Shown: one piece after another, positions 1-9,241 of the stretch
Layout of the letters: each line of letters begins with the position of its first letter
Position numbering within the stretch: position 1 is the stretch's first letter
Source of the DNA: Podaxis mareebaensis
Lineage: Eukaryota; Basidiomycota; Agaricomycetes; Agaricales; Agaricaceae
NCBI GenBank assembly: GCA_018524725.1
Contig: JAEUWP010000623.1
Location: 1-44,556, forward strand
Length of the DNA: 44,556 nucleotides
Reading direction: 5' to 3'
Position numbers and translations under genes: made by a program
Notes under the pieces: generated by a model
What the model was told of the DNA's origin: nothing
Seen by the model: only the letters and a program-made list of their open reading frames with translations
Database searches by the model: none

Positions 1-1654
1 ATGCTTGTGTCAAGTCTCCTTGACATAGTAGGAATTAGGGTTTGTTTGTACATAATATATCAGTCCGAGCAGTAGGCATGAAACTTGGTGTCCACTAATA
101 TACTTTGCACTTAAACAAGTGCATTTCATCACTTCCTTCAACACATCAATCCTCTAGATGTGTACCACATAAAACAGTGCTTGACAGTGCTAGATTTTGT
201 CTCAGATGCCCAACTGGTCACAGACCAGTTTCAGCATCTCCACCCCAGCACCAAACCAGGCTAGCACTTGCTGGACTTGTTTAGCAATCAAATTAAATTC
301 TTTGAGTGTCCTGACCCTTTGAAGGAAGGTGCCATGGCACTTCATATTGCTAATGCCTCCTGTACTTGTGACCTTTCCTTCTCCTCCCCCTATTCCCTCT
401 TAGTAGCTACAGATGGCTCAGTTCCCTCCAACTCCTCCCTCTCTACCACCTTTGCATTTTTAGTATTTAATTCTTCTTCCATAGACATTCTTTCTTCTTC
501 AGTTCACCCCTGTGGTGAAGTAACTTCCTCTGATTCTGAATTGTATGCTCTTTGGCTCAGTTTATTTCCTGCTATCTCTCATGCTTCATCTCTTAATGCC
601 TCATCTATTGTAGTGTTTATGGATTCTATATCTTCCACTAAACTTCTATTTTCTTATAGACCCCACAGCACTCATCAAGACTCCATTGCAGTCACTTCTC
701 TCCTCCAATCCTGGCTCTCTTCCTCTCCTCTTAACCACATCCACTTCTGGTCAGTTCCCTCATCCACCAACTAGTCCATCTACCACTAAGCACATGTCCT
801 TGCAAAATCTCTCTGTCTCTCCAATCCCAGATGCCAACCCATCTGCACTTCCCTCAGCTTTGTATGTAACTACTACACTCAAAAATGCTTGTTGCTCTGG
901 CAACTACACATGAATGACCCAACTTATCATGGCTACTCCTGGCTCCCCCTCCTCAACCTTGCTGAGCAGCCCCTTCAACCCAAGTATGCCAAGGGTGGCA
1001 CTTGGTTAAATTCACCCCTCAGAAAGAACACCCAATTATGCATGTGCTTTATGTATTGCATCACCAATCACATGCCCATTGGCACCTTCTGACAATGCTT
1101 CTTCCCTGGGTGCCATATCACCTCCTGCTCATGTGGTGAACCTCTTGAGATGTGAGACCACATCCTTGAAGACTGCCCCTGCTTCCAATATCTGGTAGGA
1201 GCCCATGACAGCTTCTACTGGCTCATCCAATTTCTCGACCAGAACCTGGCAGCATTTTCTTTTGCTGACCAGATCCAAGGACCCATAACACAAGAAGAGT
1301 TCACCACCTGCTACCTCAACCACAGAGAGTGACTTGCAAGAAACAGAGTCCCTGATGTCCACTGAAGGTCCTTCTCTTTCTTCTTTTGCCTCATAGCTAG
1401 CTCCCCACTCCTATACTCTCTTTAAATTTTTGGATTTTTCTATATCTCTTCCCTTCATGTCTTGTTAAGTTAGTCTTTACTCTCTTTCCATTTCATTTGC
1501 CTCTAGTGTAGCTCCCCTGCTCCTACCCTCTTCCAGTTCTATTTCTCTCTCTCTTTCTTTCCTTCCTCTCTAGTTTCAGTATTGGGACTGCTATCGTGCA
1601 CCCATTTGTAGTAGCTAGTCTATTGCAATAAACATCAATTAAAGAAAAAAAAAA
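1..1654 (+). mobile_element. Decayed 3' end of a LINE (non-LTR) retrotransposon
   Basis: The frame from about 268 to 774 reads as a type-I RNase H domain of the LINE class: ATDGS at about 406-420, then SELYAL, then VVFMDS, then FWSVPSST near the end, which match the usual D-E-D positions and the closing W-V-P-x-H-S-like motif. Downstream, in another frame, a cysteine/histidine-bearing stretch at about 1080-1200 (…CGEPLE, then HILEDCPCFQYL) resembles the C-terminal zinc knuckle of fungal LINEs. The element appears to end with AATAAA at 1627-1632 and a ten-A run at 1645-1654. Frameshifts and stops break the reading frame, so it is dead. I saw only three CpGs in the first 3.9 kb, which fits old methylated or RIP-like mutated repeat DNA. 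The 5' part, including reverse transcriptase, is outside the window; 1-260 is presumably the linker upstream of RNase H. Confidence 0.7.
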
Positions 1655-3062
1655 GTTCTTCAAACTATGTGAAAAGTGTAAGATGTTCAATGAAGGTAGG
1701 AAGTATCTCAAACTGCAAGCTGTGCTGAAGTTTGTAGTGGAGGAGAATGTCAGTGTCTTGATAGACACCTAGGGGAGATTCAGGGAGTTTGTTTTCACCT
1801 TCTTGTGAATAGTGAAGAGCATAGTAAACACTGGGTAGTTCTTACTTGGTGTAGGACTTCTCATTGATAAGGATTATATTCTCTGTACTGCAGGTATAAT
1901 TATCAAGTCTGCTTCAAAAGTCACTCCCTGAGTGTGCTTACTGAAGGAGTTGTTGTAGTTCATGAAATCAGGAATCAGAGAAGGGGCACTAAGAAGGAGG
2001 AGGGAGTCAGGAGTATAGATTAAATAGAGTTTGCCTAGTCAAGGGCAGGGGTAGACAAGATGTGTTGGACAACAGTCTGGACAAATAGTCAGAGGTGCTC
2101 CACTGAAGTTATTTTGCAGGAGACTTTGGTCAACCTGTAGCTACAAGGACAGATAGAGGGTGATAAGAGAGCAAAGAGTGGAAGAAAGCTTTATGATTCT
2201 GTTACTTAAGCATAGTATGGACATCATGCCAATGTGGAGAGATACTGTCCTAGGACAACCCAACACTATTAAGTTCCTAAGTAGAACACCCATCTGTTCA
2301 CAAGTGAACTAGAGGCTGGTTGGAGATCTCACAGGGACTGCCACCAGGAGGGATACAACTTGAAAGATTGCAGGCCTCTCCAGAGGTTTAGCTGTTATGC
2401 CAGTTGCCCTGTCAGGACAGGTAGAGCTCTCATGCAGCAAGAAGACAGAACAGAAGAAGAGCCTGCTATTCTTGCACAATGTACAAGTGATCATAAAGCT
2501 AAGTTCTACTTACTTTACAAGCTACTTTAATAGAGGAGAGAGTGCCATACTACATATCCATATTGAGATGCTTATAACTACTTTGGTGTTCTAATAATAC
2601 TAGACTGAGCCCAAGTTAAGATGATAGATCCACTCAAATGGGGAATCATCCATAATAGATAATACCAAGTCTGAATGTTAAGTATAGTACAGCTTAGAAT
2701 AGATGAGACATGGCCAATGGCTGAGACACAAGTCAGCATAATGAACTAGACAAGGCATAGGGACAGTGGAGAAGGGCAACAAAGGATGACAATGATGGTG
2801 TGAAGAAAGAAGATAATTGTAACAATATCTGTATGTAGGTATTGCATCATGTATAGGTATTCCTGTGTCTTAGATAGGCATGGGTATAGACTGTTATCAG
2901 GCATTGCATAATAAATTGTTAATATAAAAAAGAGGGCAAAATTCATCTAGTTTATTGCTCTACTGCAGATATGGTGGCTGATGTCTTCACCAAGGTGCTC
3001 CTGTCCCCCAAAGTCAAGCATTCCACTCACAAGTTGGGCTGAGCCACACTTTTGAGGGGGAG
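1655..3062 (+). mobile_element. Decayed internal region of a Ty1/Copia element (3' end certain, rest not readable)
   Basis: From 2941 an open frame reads IHLVYCSTADMVADVFTK followed by KHSTHKLG, and after one stop ATLLRGSVK. This is the standard C-terminus of Copia integrase-RT-RNase H polyproteins: the ADxxTK motif, KH, LGL, and LRGSV running directly into the LTR. The purine-rich TTTTGAGGGGGAG just before 3063 is the expected polypurine tract. Upstream, 1655-2940 is CpG-free and full of stops. I could not identify integrase or reverse transcriptase motifs there, so it may be the same element badly decayed or another repeat. Confidence 0.6.
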
Positions 3063-3333
3063 TGTTAAAACAGCAAACTCATGCCAAGGCACTGATTATG
3101 CACTCACTTGGACCCTTCTCTCTTGTTCCCTTTTTATCATATGATATACACTTGATTCCATTTTAGTTTTTGCATTATTGTTTCTCTGTAAATAGTCATT
3201 TATTTGGCCCATTATCACTAGTATATAAGAGTAGACATCACATATTCACACTTTAGTACTTGTGCATATTTCAAGTGACTGAAGCTGTGTTGTTCATATC
3301 AGAATCATGTTTTATATTTCATTATTTACAACA
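3063..3333 (+). repeat. 3' LTR of the Copia element (about 271 bp)
   Basis: The LTR starts TGTTAAAACAGC immediately after the LRGSV/polypurine end of the Copia polyprotein and is placed to end at ACAACA, giving the TG…CA termini. It contains a TATA-like GTATATAAGA at 3221-3230. No 5' LTR is visible in the window, so length and target-site duplication cannot be confirmed. It abuts the left border of the NLR/SCC3 segmental duplication (about 3338). Confidence 0.6.
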
Positions 3334-3383
3334 AGTGTAGTTATACACAAAAACATGAGACAGGAAATGCTGAGTAATAACTT

Positions 3384-6030
3384 TTACAGAGCATATGGAA
3401 TCAGGTAGAATGTTTGAGACTCCTTATCTACTAATATTGCACACTTTCCAGCCTTTTTCAACCCAACCACAACAGCAGTGGAAATGTGTTTATGATGAAC
3501 TCTCAGTTCATGTAAGAGTTCAGCAACTGGCCTTGGCTTCCTTGACTGGAACCAAGGTCCCAAAGCAGCCTAGTAAGTTGATGTGATATTCAGTAGGTAT
3601 CAACCAAGTCAGATCAATATAGCACATACCTCATCTACATCTGTAAAAGCTTCCCATACCATAAGCTCATCTACTCTGAGAGATATCTTTTCAGCACAGA
3701 TCCAGTTGTAAGATGTGCTCCAGGCATTCAGCACCTGTAAGACACCTGCCTCCATAAGGCTAGGGAACCCCTTCAGTTGCTGTAAGTCCTTGCTTGTACA
3801 GCTTAGGAGGAATTGACAGGTGCATACCTCTTGTGCCAACCACCAGAGAAAGTCAACCACTTCAGGGTTTGCAGGCCCATGAACAATTGTCCACAAATCA
3901 ACTTCTTTGAGAATGTTGATCACCAGAGGCATCAGGGACGACTGTGCATGATTGTTTTCAAGTGAGCTTCCTGGAGGGCTGCGTAGCAACCGAAGATACA
4001 GAAAGAAGATCCTCCGGGATCGGTCCCAAAGTTCAAGCTGCTCAACACTGAAGTCACGCATGTCACGCGTCCAAGGCCATGTAAGAACAATGTCGGAGGG
4101 GTAAGGCAACAGATGATCTTCAGTTTAGTGAGCATGGGTTGGCAATACCGGATAACAAGAGATAATAAGACCTCGTACATCATCCATCTGCCGCATGATC
4201 TGGAAGTAACATTGCGAAATATCAATTATTGTTTCTTCCACATTAATGCTGAACTTTCCGGCAGCATGCTGGTCAAATAGGTAATCAGAGAAAGAGGCAT
4301 GGAAAACCTTGAGAGGCCGCCCCAGAGCCTCTTTCGGACTAGGGATGACAAGGACGGAATGCAATTTATGGAGGGCACCGTATGCAACATTTTGTTTGAT
4401 TGACAAAATGTTGCACAAAATCCAAAGTGAAGGTGGATCTTGTTGACCCAATAGGCAAGGCCTTGATAAAGCGAAGCGTAGTATTCTTTTCGTTGTGGAG
4501 TAAATGGCTGGAGGAATAAGCTCGAGGATTTGGGTATACAAAATGTGGAGAATCCCAAGTGGATGCTCGCGCCCTTCGGTTGAGGATGTGACCTTCCTCG
4601 CTATCGAAACGATCAATTCCAGTTGGGATATCGGATCGCCCACTATGGGGTCATCAACGAAACGGATGATGGCGTTGGCGAAGGCGAAAAGCCCTAACGC
4701 TGCGCGCAGAAGAATAACCATGTCGCTCTCCTTTGGCCACGGCATCGACGATTCCATCGCATATGGGTACCTCCCCTTGATGTCCTCGAATTGACCCCGT
4801 AAATAACGCTCGACGTCTTCGCAAGCAGACTCTGAATCCACGGGAGTACAATGAGTCCAAAGGTGCTCCTGAACGCACTTGCGTTCGAAAGCGACCTTCA
4901 AGTGGGGCTCGGGCCTACTCGCAATAATCCAGAGCAAAGGTGCCATAGGATATTCTCGTACAAACTCGCTAACGAGTTCGATAATCTCGAGTTGGGCTTT
5001 TTCCGTTTGGCATTCATCGAGGCCGTCCAGGAAAACAGCCAAGGGATGGGTGCACGCAACTGTCACCGCTTGCTGGAACGGCGGACTCGTTCCCTCGCCA
5101 TTTCCCCCTCCCATAGTCGGAAAAAGCCCTTGGCCAAAGGGTTGTACGATGAGTGTTTTGAATTGTTCGCGCATTCCTTTCAACAGCAGCTTCGGATTGG
5201 CTCCAAGTTGCCACTGTACGTAGGCCAGATAAGTCGGCTCCTTAACGGCCAGCTGATATGCCACGGTGGGCCATACTCGTGCAGGATCGTCGCGACGGAA
5301 TGGTCTGGAGAAGAACAAGGCAGCGCCCAATCGGTCTTTGGCCTCGAGCTCGGCAATGGATTGGATGATGGCTGATTTCCCTACTCCTGCGGGTCCATAA
5401 AGCCATAAAATCCTGTGCTTGGGATTCAGCTGGTGGAGCCAATCCCGGATCTCGTCAATTATCTCTACACGTGTTCCGGGATGACATTGTGGGGGAGGAT
5501 CGCGTTCAGATGAGTCAAATTCCGCTCCCGGTATTGTTCTTTCTGAAAGCCTTTCCAGAGCTGCCAAGAGGGGCAGGTTAGCACGTCATTGGAAGCAACT
5601 CTTCAACTGCTCACTTTTTCTGCGTTGGCCACTATTACTGATGTGTATATGTTGGGCTTCAATGAATGTTGAGTGGTCCATTCGGAAGTCGTGTGCATTG
5701 TTGAACATTCCTTGATTGCGTCCTTCAGGAAAAGCGAATTCAACACTTCTGATCATGGTGCAAAACATGGAGAAATAGCGCACCTGTAGGCTCACCCGTC
5801 CATTGGGATTCGGATTCAGTGTTAGACACTAGGCGGCAAATGGTAAGTAATACTCCAAGGTCAGTTGACGCACACTCAAACCCACCTCGGGTGGAGGCTT
5901 GGCTGCTGTTCACTTGTAGGATAGGTGATTCCTGAGGTGCGTTCCCGTTCGGGAATTCAGGCATTGATTCCTTCCTGTGTCGTTTGGAGAGCGATATGCG
6001 GCCTTGCAAGGGAGAGGGTTTCCTTTTCAT
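3384..6030 (-). CDS. NACHT-domain NTPase (fungal NLR-like), copy 1
   Basis: NLR-type STAND NTPase, probably a signalling or heterokaryon-incompatibility/defence ATPase; its trigger is unknown. My splice model is 6030-5886, 5710-5615, 5560-4172, 4117-3828, 3770-3630, 3569-3384, giving 748 aa with all phases agreeing. Residues 1-80 form a basic N-terminus (MKRKPSP…) followed by a MFNNAHDF motif. NACHT follows: Walker A GPAGVGKSA at about 136-144, Walker B LAVFLDGLDEC at about 254-264, and a sensor-like ASRPEPHL at about 294-301. The rest is helical, with no WD40, TPR or ankyrin repeats. An in-frame TAA at 4125-4127 is removed by a 54-nt intron (4118-4171) whose donor GTCTTA is weak but whose counterpart exists in NLR2. 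The 3' exons are CpG-stripped by the adjoining repeat tract. Start uncertain: MFNNAHDF (5708) is an alternative. The fourth intron could end at 3780 instead of 3771. Confidence 0.75.
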
Positions 6031-6739
6031 GGCAACAGTGGTCACTGAGATGGACGTAGAGGAATGTGCGAAAGGCAGGGTTAGGGCGTCAAAAGTGTGT
6101 GGTACCAAATAAGGTGCTTCACCAGGGGCTCAGATTAGGTAACATTTCATGGAACGTTCATCCGACAGCGCATTCAATCTGTGTTGATGGAGTCAGAAAT
6201 AAGGCTGTTCCACCGCCAACGTTTACATTTACATACGAGACGAAGGCCTAAGGGAAACAAATTCCGCATATCTGAGGAGAGCCTCCGCATCTGACTTGAC
6301 TGTTGATACACAATTCGTTTGGCTGGTAGCATCACAGTGTAACAACGTGGTTATGGATGCAAAGATGTATATCACCATGTTCAGGTGGTTGAATCACAGA
6401 ACTGGCAGACACTGACAAGGCAGGCGCGATTTAGATAAAAAACCTGGAATCCTCGTGGGATTCGTCTACTCAGTGCTGTATACGGCACCTCCCAGCTCTC
6501 GGAGGTCCAATGACAACAGCGGGAATATGACAACAGAGGATCAGCGGTTGGGCTTGCTTTGGTTGGACCCGGGAAGGGGAAACAAAATAATCGATAAAAC
6601 TGAGAAAAAAGAGGGGAAATCCAGCCAGGAGTGATCAGAAAACAGCCCGGGTTGCTGAAACAGTGGCGCCGTAGCTCAAGGGTTGTAAGGAAAGGTACAC
6701 ATATCGTTTGTCCTCCATCCCCGTCTCTGCTTCTATCGC
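6031..6739. other. Intergenic DNA between NLR1 and the SCC3 pseudogene
   Basis: No gene seen. It aligns in patches with 12195-13093 of copy B, for example GGAAACAAA…AATCAATAAAA-like sequence at about 6577 and 12920. It contains the upstream region of NLR1 on the minus strand. Confidence 0.5.
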
Positions 6740-8035
6740 CAACGGATCTGCTTCTACGAGTATGCACACCATCGACCGGTGTACTCGGTTGCCCATGTTC
6801 GGAGTTCCAGTGTTCAAAGGGAAACTGACTTGTGGAGAACCTTCCATGTAACATCTTCGTCCTCCCTGCCTTCTTTGTTCGCATTCGGGCTTCCGATAAT
6901 TTCCTCAGTGCTTGCAACCTCTGTACGTCCCTCTCCGGTTCACCCTCGCTGATGTCGATGGTTATTGGGTCGACTGGTAGCCTCAGCCTCAGCCTTGACC
7001 ACAGGTCCAGTCTCACCACTACTAGCGGTAGTAGGTGCGGAACTGGGAGCTTCAAAACATTCCGGGACCGTGGGCTTAACAGCCCCTGATTGGATCTGGT
7101 TCGCGTTTGGGGTGACCGTAACTTGGTTATTCCCTGGCTATGACACGTTCTCATACTCGTCGTTATCCTCTTCTCGTTCCTAGTTACCGGAGTTGGATAG
7201 CACTATATTAGACCTCGGTGTAACCACCCGAGATAGCACGGAAGGCCTAACAAGAAGTTTATGCCAGGAAAGGCGATGTAAATATGCGGCACATTGACCA
7301 CAACCTTAAAACAAAGATCATGATGACTTCATTGTTATCGCTCATAGGCCCTTCCTCGCGTAGGATATCAAGCGACCACCTTGGTACAAACACCAAAAGC
7401 GACCTCATGGGCCACAGTGCGGAAAACAACAGACCCATGGTGAACAGAGATGGTTCCCGCGTGGATCACTTGTAGGAAGGTTGAGAAGACGGCGCCGATG
7501 AACTGATACTCTCGCTCGAGCTATGAGCGAAACTCTGTATCTACTAAAGCTGAAATCAGAGGAAGCGGGAGGCAAAGAGTTGATATACGATACCTTTCCT
7601 TTCCCCTCGCCTTCTTCTCCTTCCCTCCGATCTTGGATGCTTGATATTCTCATCCTCATCCTCGATACCACGATGTGACATGTGTCTGCGTGGGTGATGT
7701 CGTTCTCTAACACTGCAAAACATTCAGCCTCGGCTTCCATCTACGCAGCACGACCAACTCTGCTTCGCACCCTCTTCTTCTACCTGCACTGTCAAATTCC
7801 TCACACTCACAATGCGCTGATCCTCGAACAACGCGTTCTCCAATTGCCTTCTGCTAGCGCTACAACCTCAATTCCCTCCCTAATAGTACCGCATCCCGCA
7901 ACGCTGCATTGAGTTCATCCTCGAGCCCGAGGGCCTTTGTATTGTTCGTGTTGGAGAGCAATGTGGCGCCACGAGGTGCCGTATGGCTGCAATTATGGCT
8001 GGGGACTGTTACTGAGGTATGGCTGAAAAGGCAAC
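6740..8035 (-). pseudogene. Truncated, scrambled copy of the SCC3/STAG cohesin gene
   Basis: Four blocks keep recognisable similarity to the intact SCC3 gene in the same order and strand: 6740-7160 to 13090-13500 (C-terminal tail; EHGQPSTPVDGVHTRR against RHEQPSTPVDDVHIRR), 7240-7530 to 14290-14560, 7680-7745 to 14785-14850, and 7750-8035 to 15385-15670. About 0.8 kb and 0.5 kb present in the intact gene are missing between blocks, and reading frames are broken by stops and shifts. CpG content is normal here, so this copy decayed by deletion and point mutation rather than by the CpG-targeted process seen in the flanking repeats. It cannot make a cohesin subunit. Confidence 0.8.
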
Positions 8036-8538
8036 CCTACCTTGTCGTCAGACACACATCATATTTCTCTCACCCGGTCGCGTTCAAGTTCTCTGCTATC
8101 TCTCCTTCATCCCAGAATAAGCCGAGGATTCTGTCTCAGGGATAATAGCCTACCGCTGTTATTCATTCTCGTCCAATGGACGACACATTGCCAGTGAGCT
8201 TCTCCAGCCGAAGCGCTCTGAAAGCAGAGCCGATCGAGTTCATAGCCAATGCATTCTGAAGAGCCAAGCCGGAAATCGGTCTTGTTGTTTTTCACAACGT
8301 GCACTCCGCGACTCTTAATAACTGATTCGTGCAAACATCCATAAACTCCAACCTTTTTCTCCGAATCCCAACGGAATGGCTGAAAGGATGCTGGCGAATA
8401 TGAAACATGATCTGAAAAATTTTGTCAACAATACCCTCGGTCCTCTATCTTATATCACGTTCATATGCCCTCGCTTGACCTCCAGCTCCGTACCTATTCT
8501 TTCTCTCTCTTATCCTGCCCCCAGGTATCAACGTTGAC
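8036..8538. other. Unannotated spacer upstream of the RCF1 remnant
   Basis: I see no homology to copy B here and no convincing open frame. It includes the pyrimidine-rich stretch TTCTTTCTCTCTCTTATCC at about 8498, typical of fungal core promoters and presumably the old promoter of the RCF1 remnant that follows. Confidence 0.4.
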
Positions 8539-9159
8539 ATGAGCGCCGACACTCCTGCAAAATAGGCTGTCCAGCCGCAGCGCCCTCCTCATAGTCTCAA
8601 TCAAAACGCGTGCTGGAAAATCCAAATATTGGTTCCGGGCACGAATCGCACTTCAAGGTCTCACCCTCGTTGCGCTAGTGACAGGATCTATGGCGATTCA
8701 AGCTCAGCGGAAAGGGCAGCTAGTCGACAGCAGTACGTAGTCGTTTCTTCCATCGGTTCTCTTTCCGTTCCCTGTATCTCTTCCTTCTTCGCTGTTGGCG
8801 TTGGTCTGCTTTTATGCTTCTGGCTTTCCCAGACGAGAGAATAAAGATTCCAATACAGGCATAGCTGACAACCTACCACGAAACGAGGCGACGACGGAAT
8901 CCGTTAGGGTCAGAAGAAGGGGAAAGAGAAGACTGAATTTGAGGAGAGGCTGAAGGATGCGGAGATTGCACATGCAGAGGAACAGGGAGCCGCTTCTAGG
9001 ATCTCCGGCGGTGCTGGAGGCTCTGGAGGGGTCGCAAGTTTTGATGAACCCAATGTGGTGCAGAAGACTGCTGGTGGTGCTACTGAAAACTCGTAGAACA
9101 GAGGATCTTGGACGAGATGGTTCTGGAAATTCCCTCGGGGCGATTCAAGCAAGTCGTAA
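8539..9159 (+). pseudogene. RCF1: Remnant of RCF1 (HIG1-domain respiratory supercomplex factor)
   Basis: Rcf1 is a mitochondrial inner-membrane protein of the HIG1 family that stabilises cytochrome bc1-oxidase supercomplexes. A short start MSADTPAK at 8539 hits a stop after eight codons. In another frame 8600-8733 reads KTRAGKSKYWFRARIALQG then LTLVALVTGSMA, the second half of a HIG1 domain. After a likely intron ending at about 8862 comes GKEKTEFEERLKDAEIAHAE (about 8920-8980), the usual coiled C-terminus, then a TAG at 9094, followed in the same frame by SWTRWFWKFPRGDSSKS ending at 9157-9159. The first transmembrane helix is missing and at least one frameshift and one stop are needed, so I call it a pseudogene. 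It lies between the two NLR blocks and points toward NLR2. Confidence 0.65.
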
Positions 9160-9241
9160 TTGCATTTTATAGTTCATAAACCATGATAACAGATTTAGTC
9201 GTCCCTAAAAATACAACACAGGAAATGCCGAACACCAATTG

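Larger units (their letters stand above)
1..3935. other. CpG-depleted tract extending into the NLR1 gene
   Basis: Reading every line, I found CpG only near 66, 1235 and 1595 before position 3939. From 3939 onward CpG is frequent. The tract covers the LINE, the Copia element and the last two or three exons of NLR1. Where NLR1 and NLR2 align (for example 3600-3780 against 9470-9640), CpG in NLR2 corresponds to TpG or CpA in NLR1. Confidence 0.85.
3338..8035 (+). repeat. Copy A of a tandem segmental duplication (NLR1 plus SCC3 pseudogene)
   Basis: This block matches 9190-15670 in the same orientation. Homology starts just left of the NLR stop codons (ACAGGAAATGC at about 3361 and 9220). It runs through the whole NLR gene and the intergenic DNA (CAGAAAAC and surrounding sequence at about 6640 and 12985), and into the SCC3 gene (shared CTTGTGGAGAACC at 6831 and 13190). 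Copy A has lost large pieces of the SCC3 part, which makes it shorter. Confidence 0.85.

Noticed and set aside
1655..2940. Assigning integrase or reverse transcriptase to the Copia interior
   Set aside because: No motif could be read with confidence in any frame; only the last 120 bp before the LTR are diagnostic.
4125..4127. NLR1 as a gene truncated by a TAA stop
   Set aside because: The paralogue aligns beyond this point and an intron at the same place in both copies restores the frame. Truncation remains possible but is less economical.
6381..7154. A 257-codon minus-strand frame as a gene of its own
   Set aside because: Parts of it match the C-terminal tail of SCC3 in other frames; it is a chance frame across the pseudogene and its flank.
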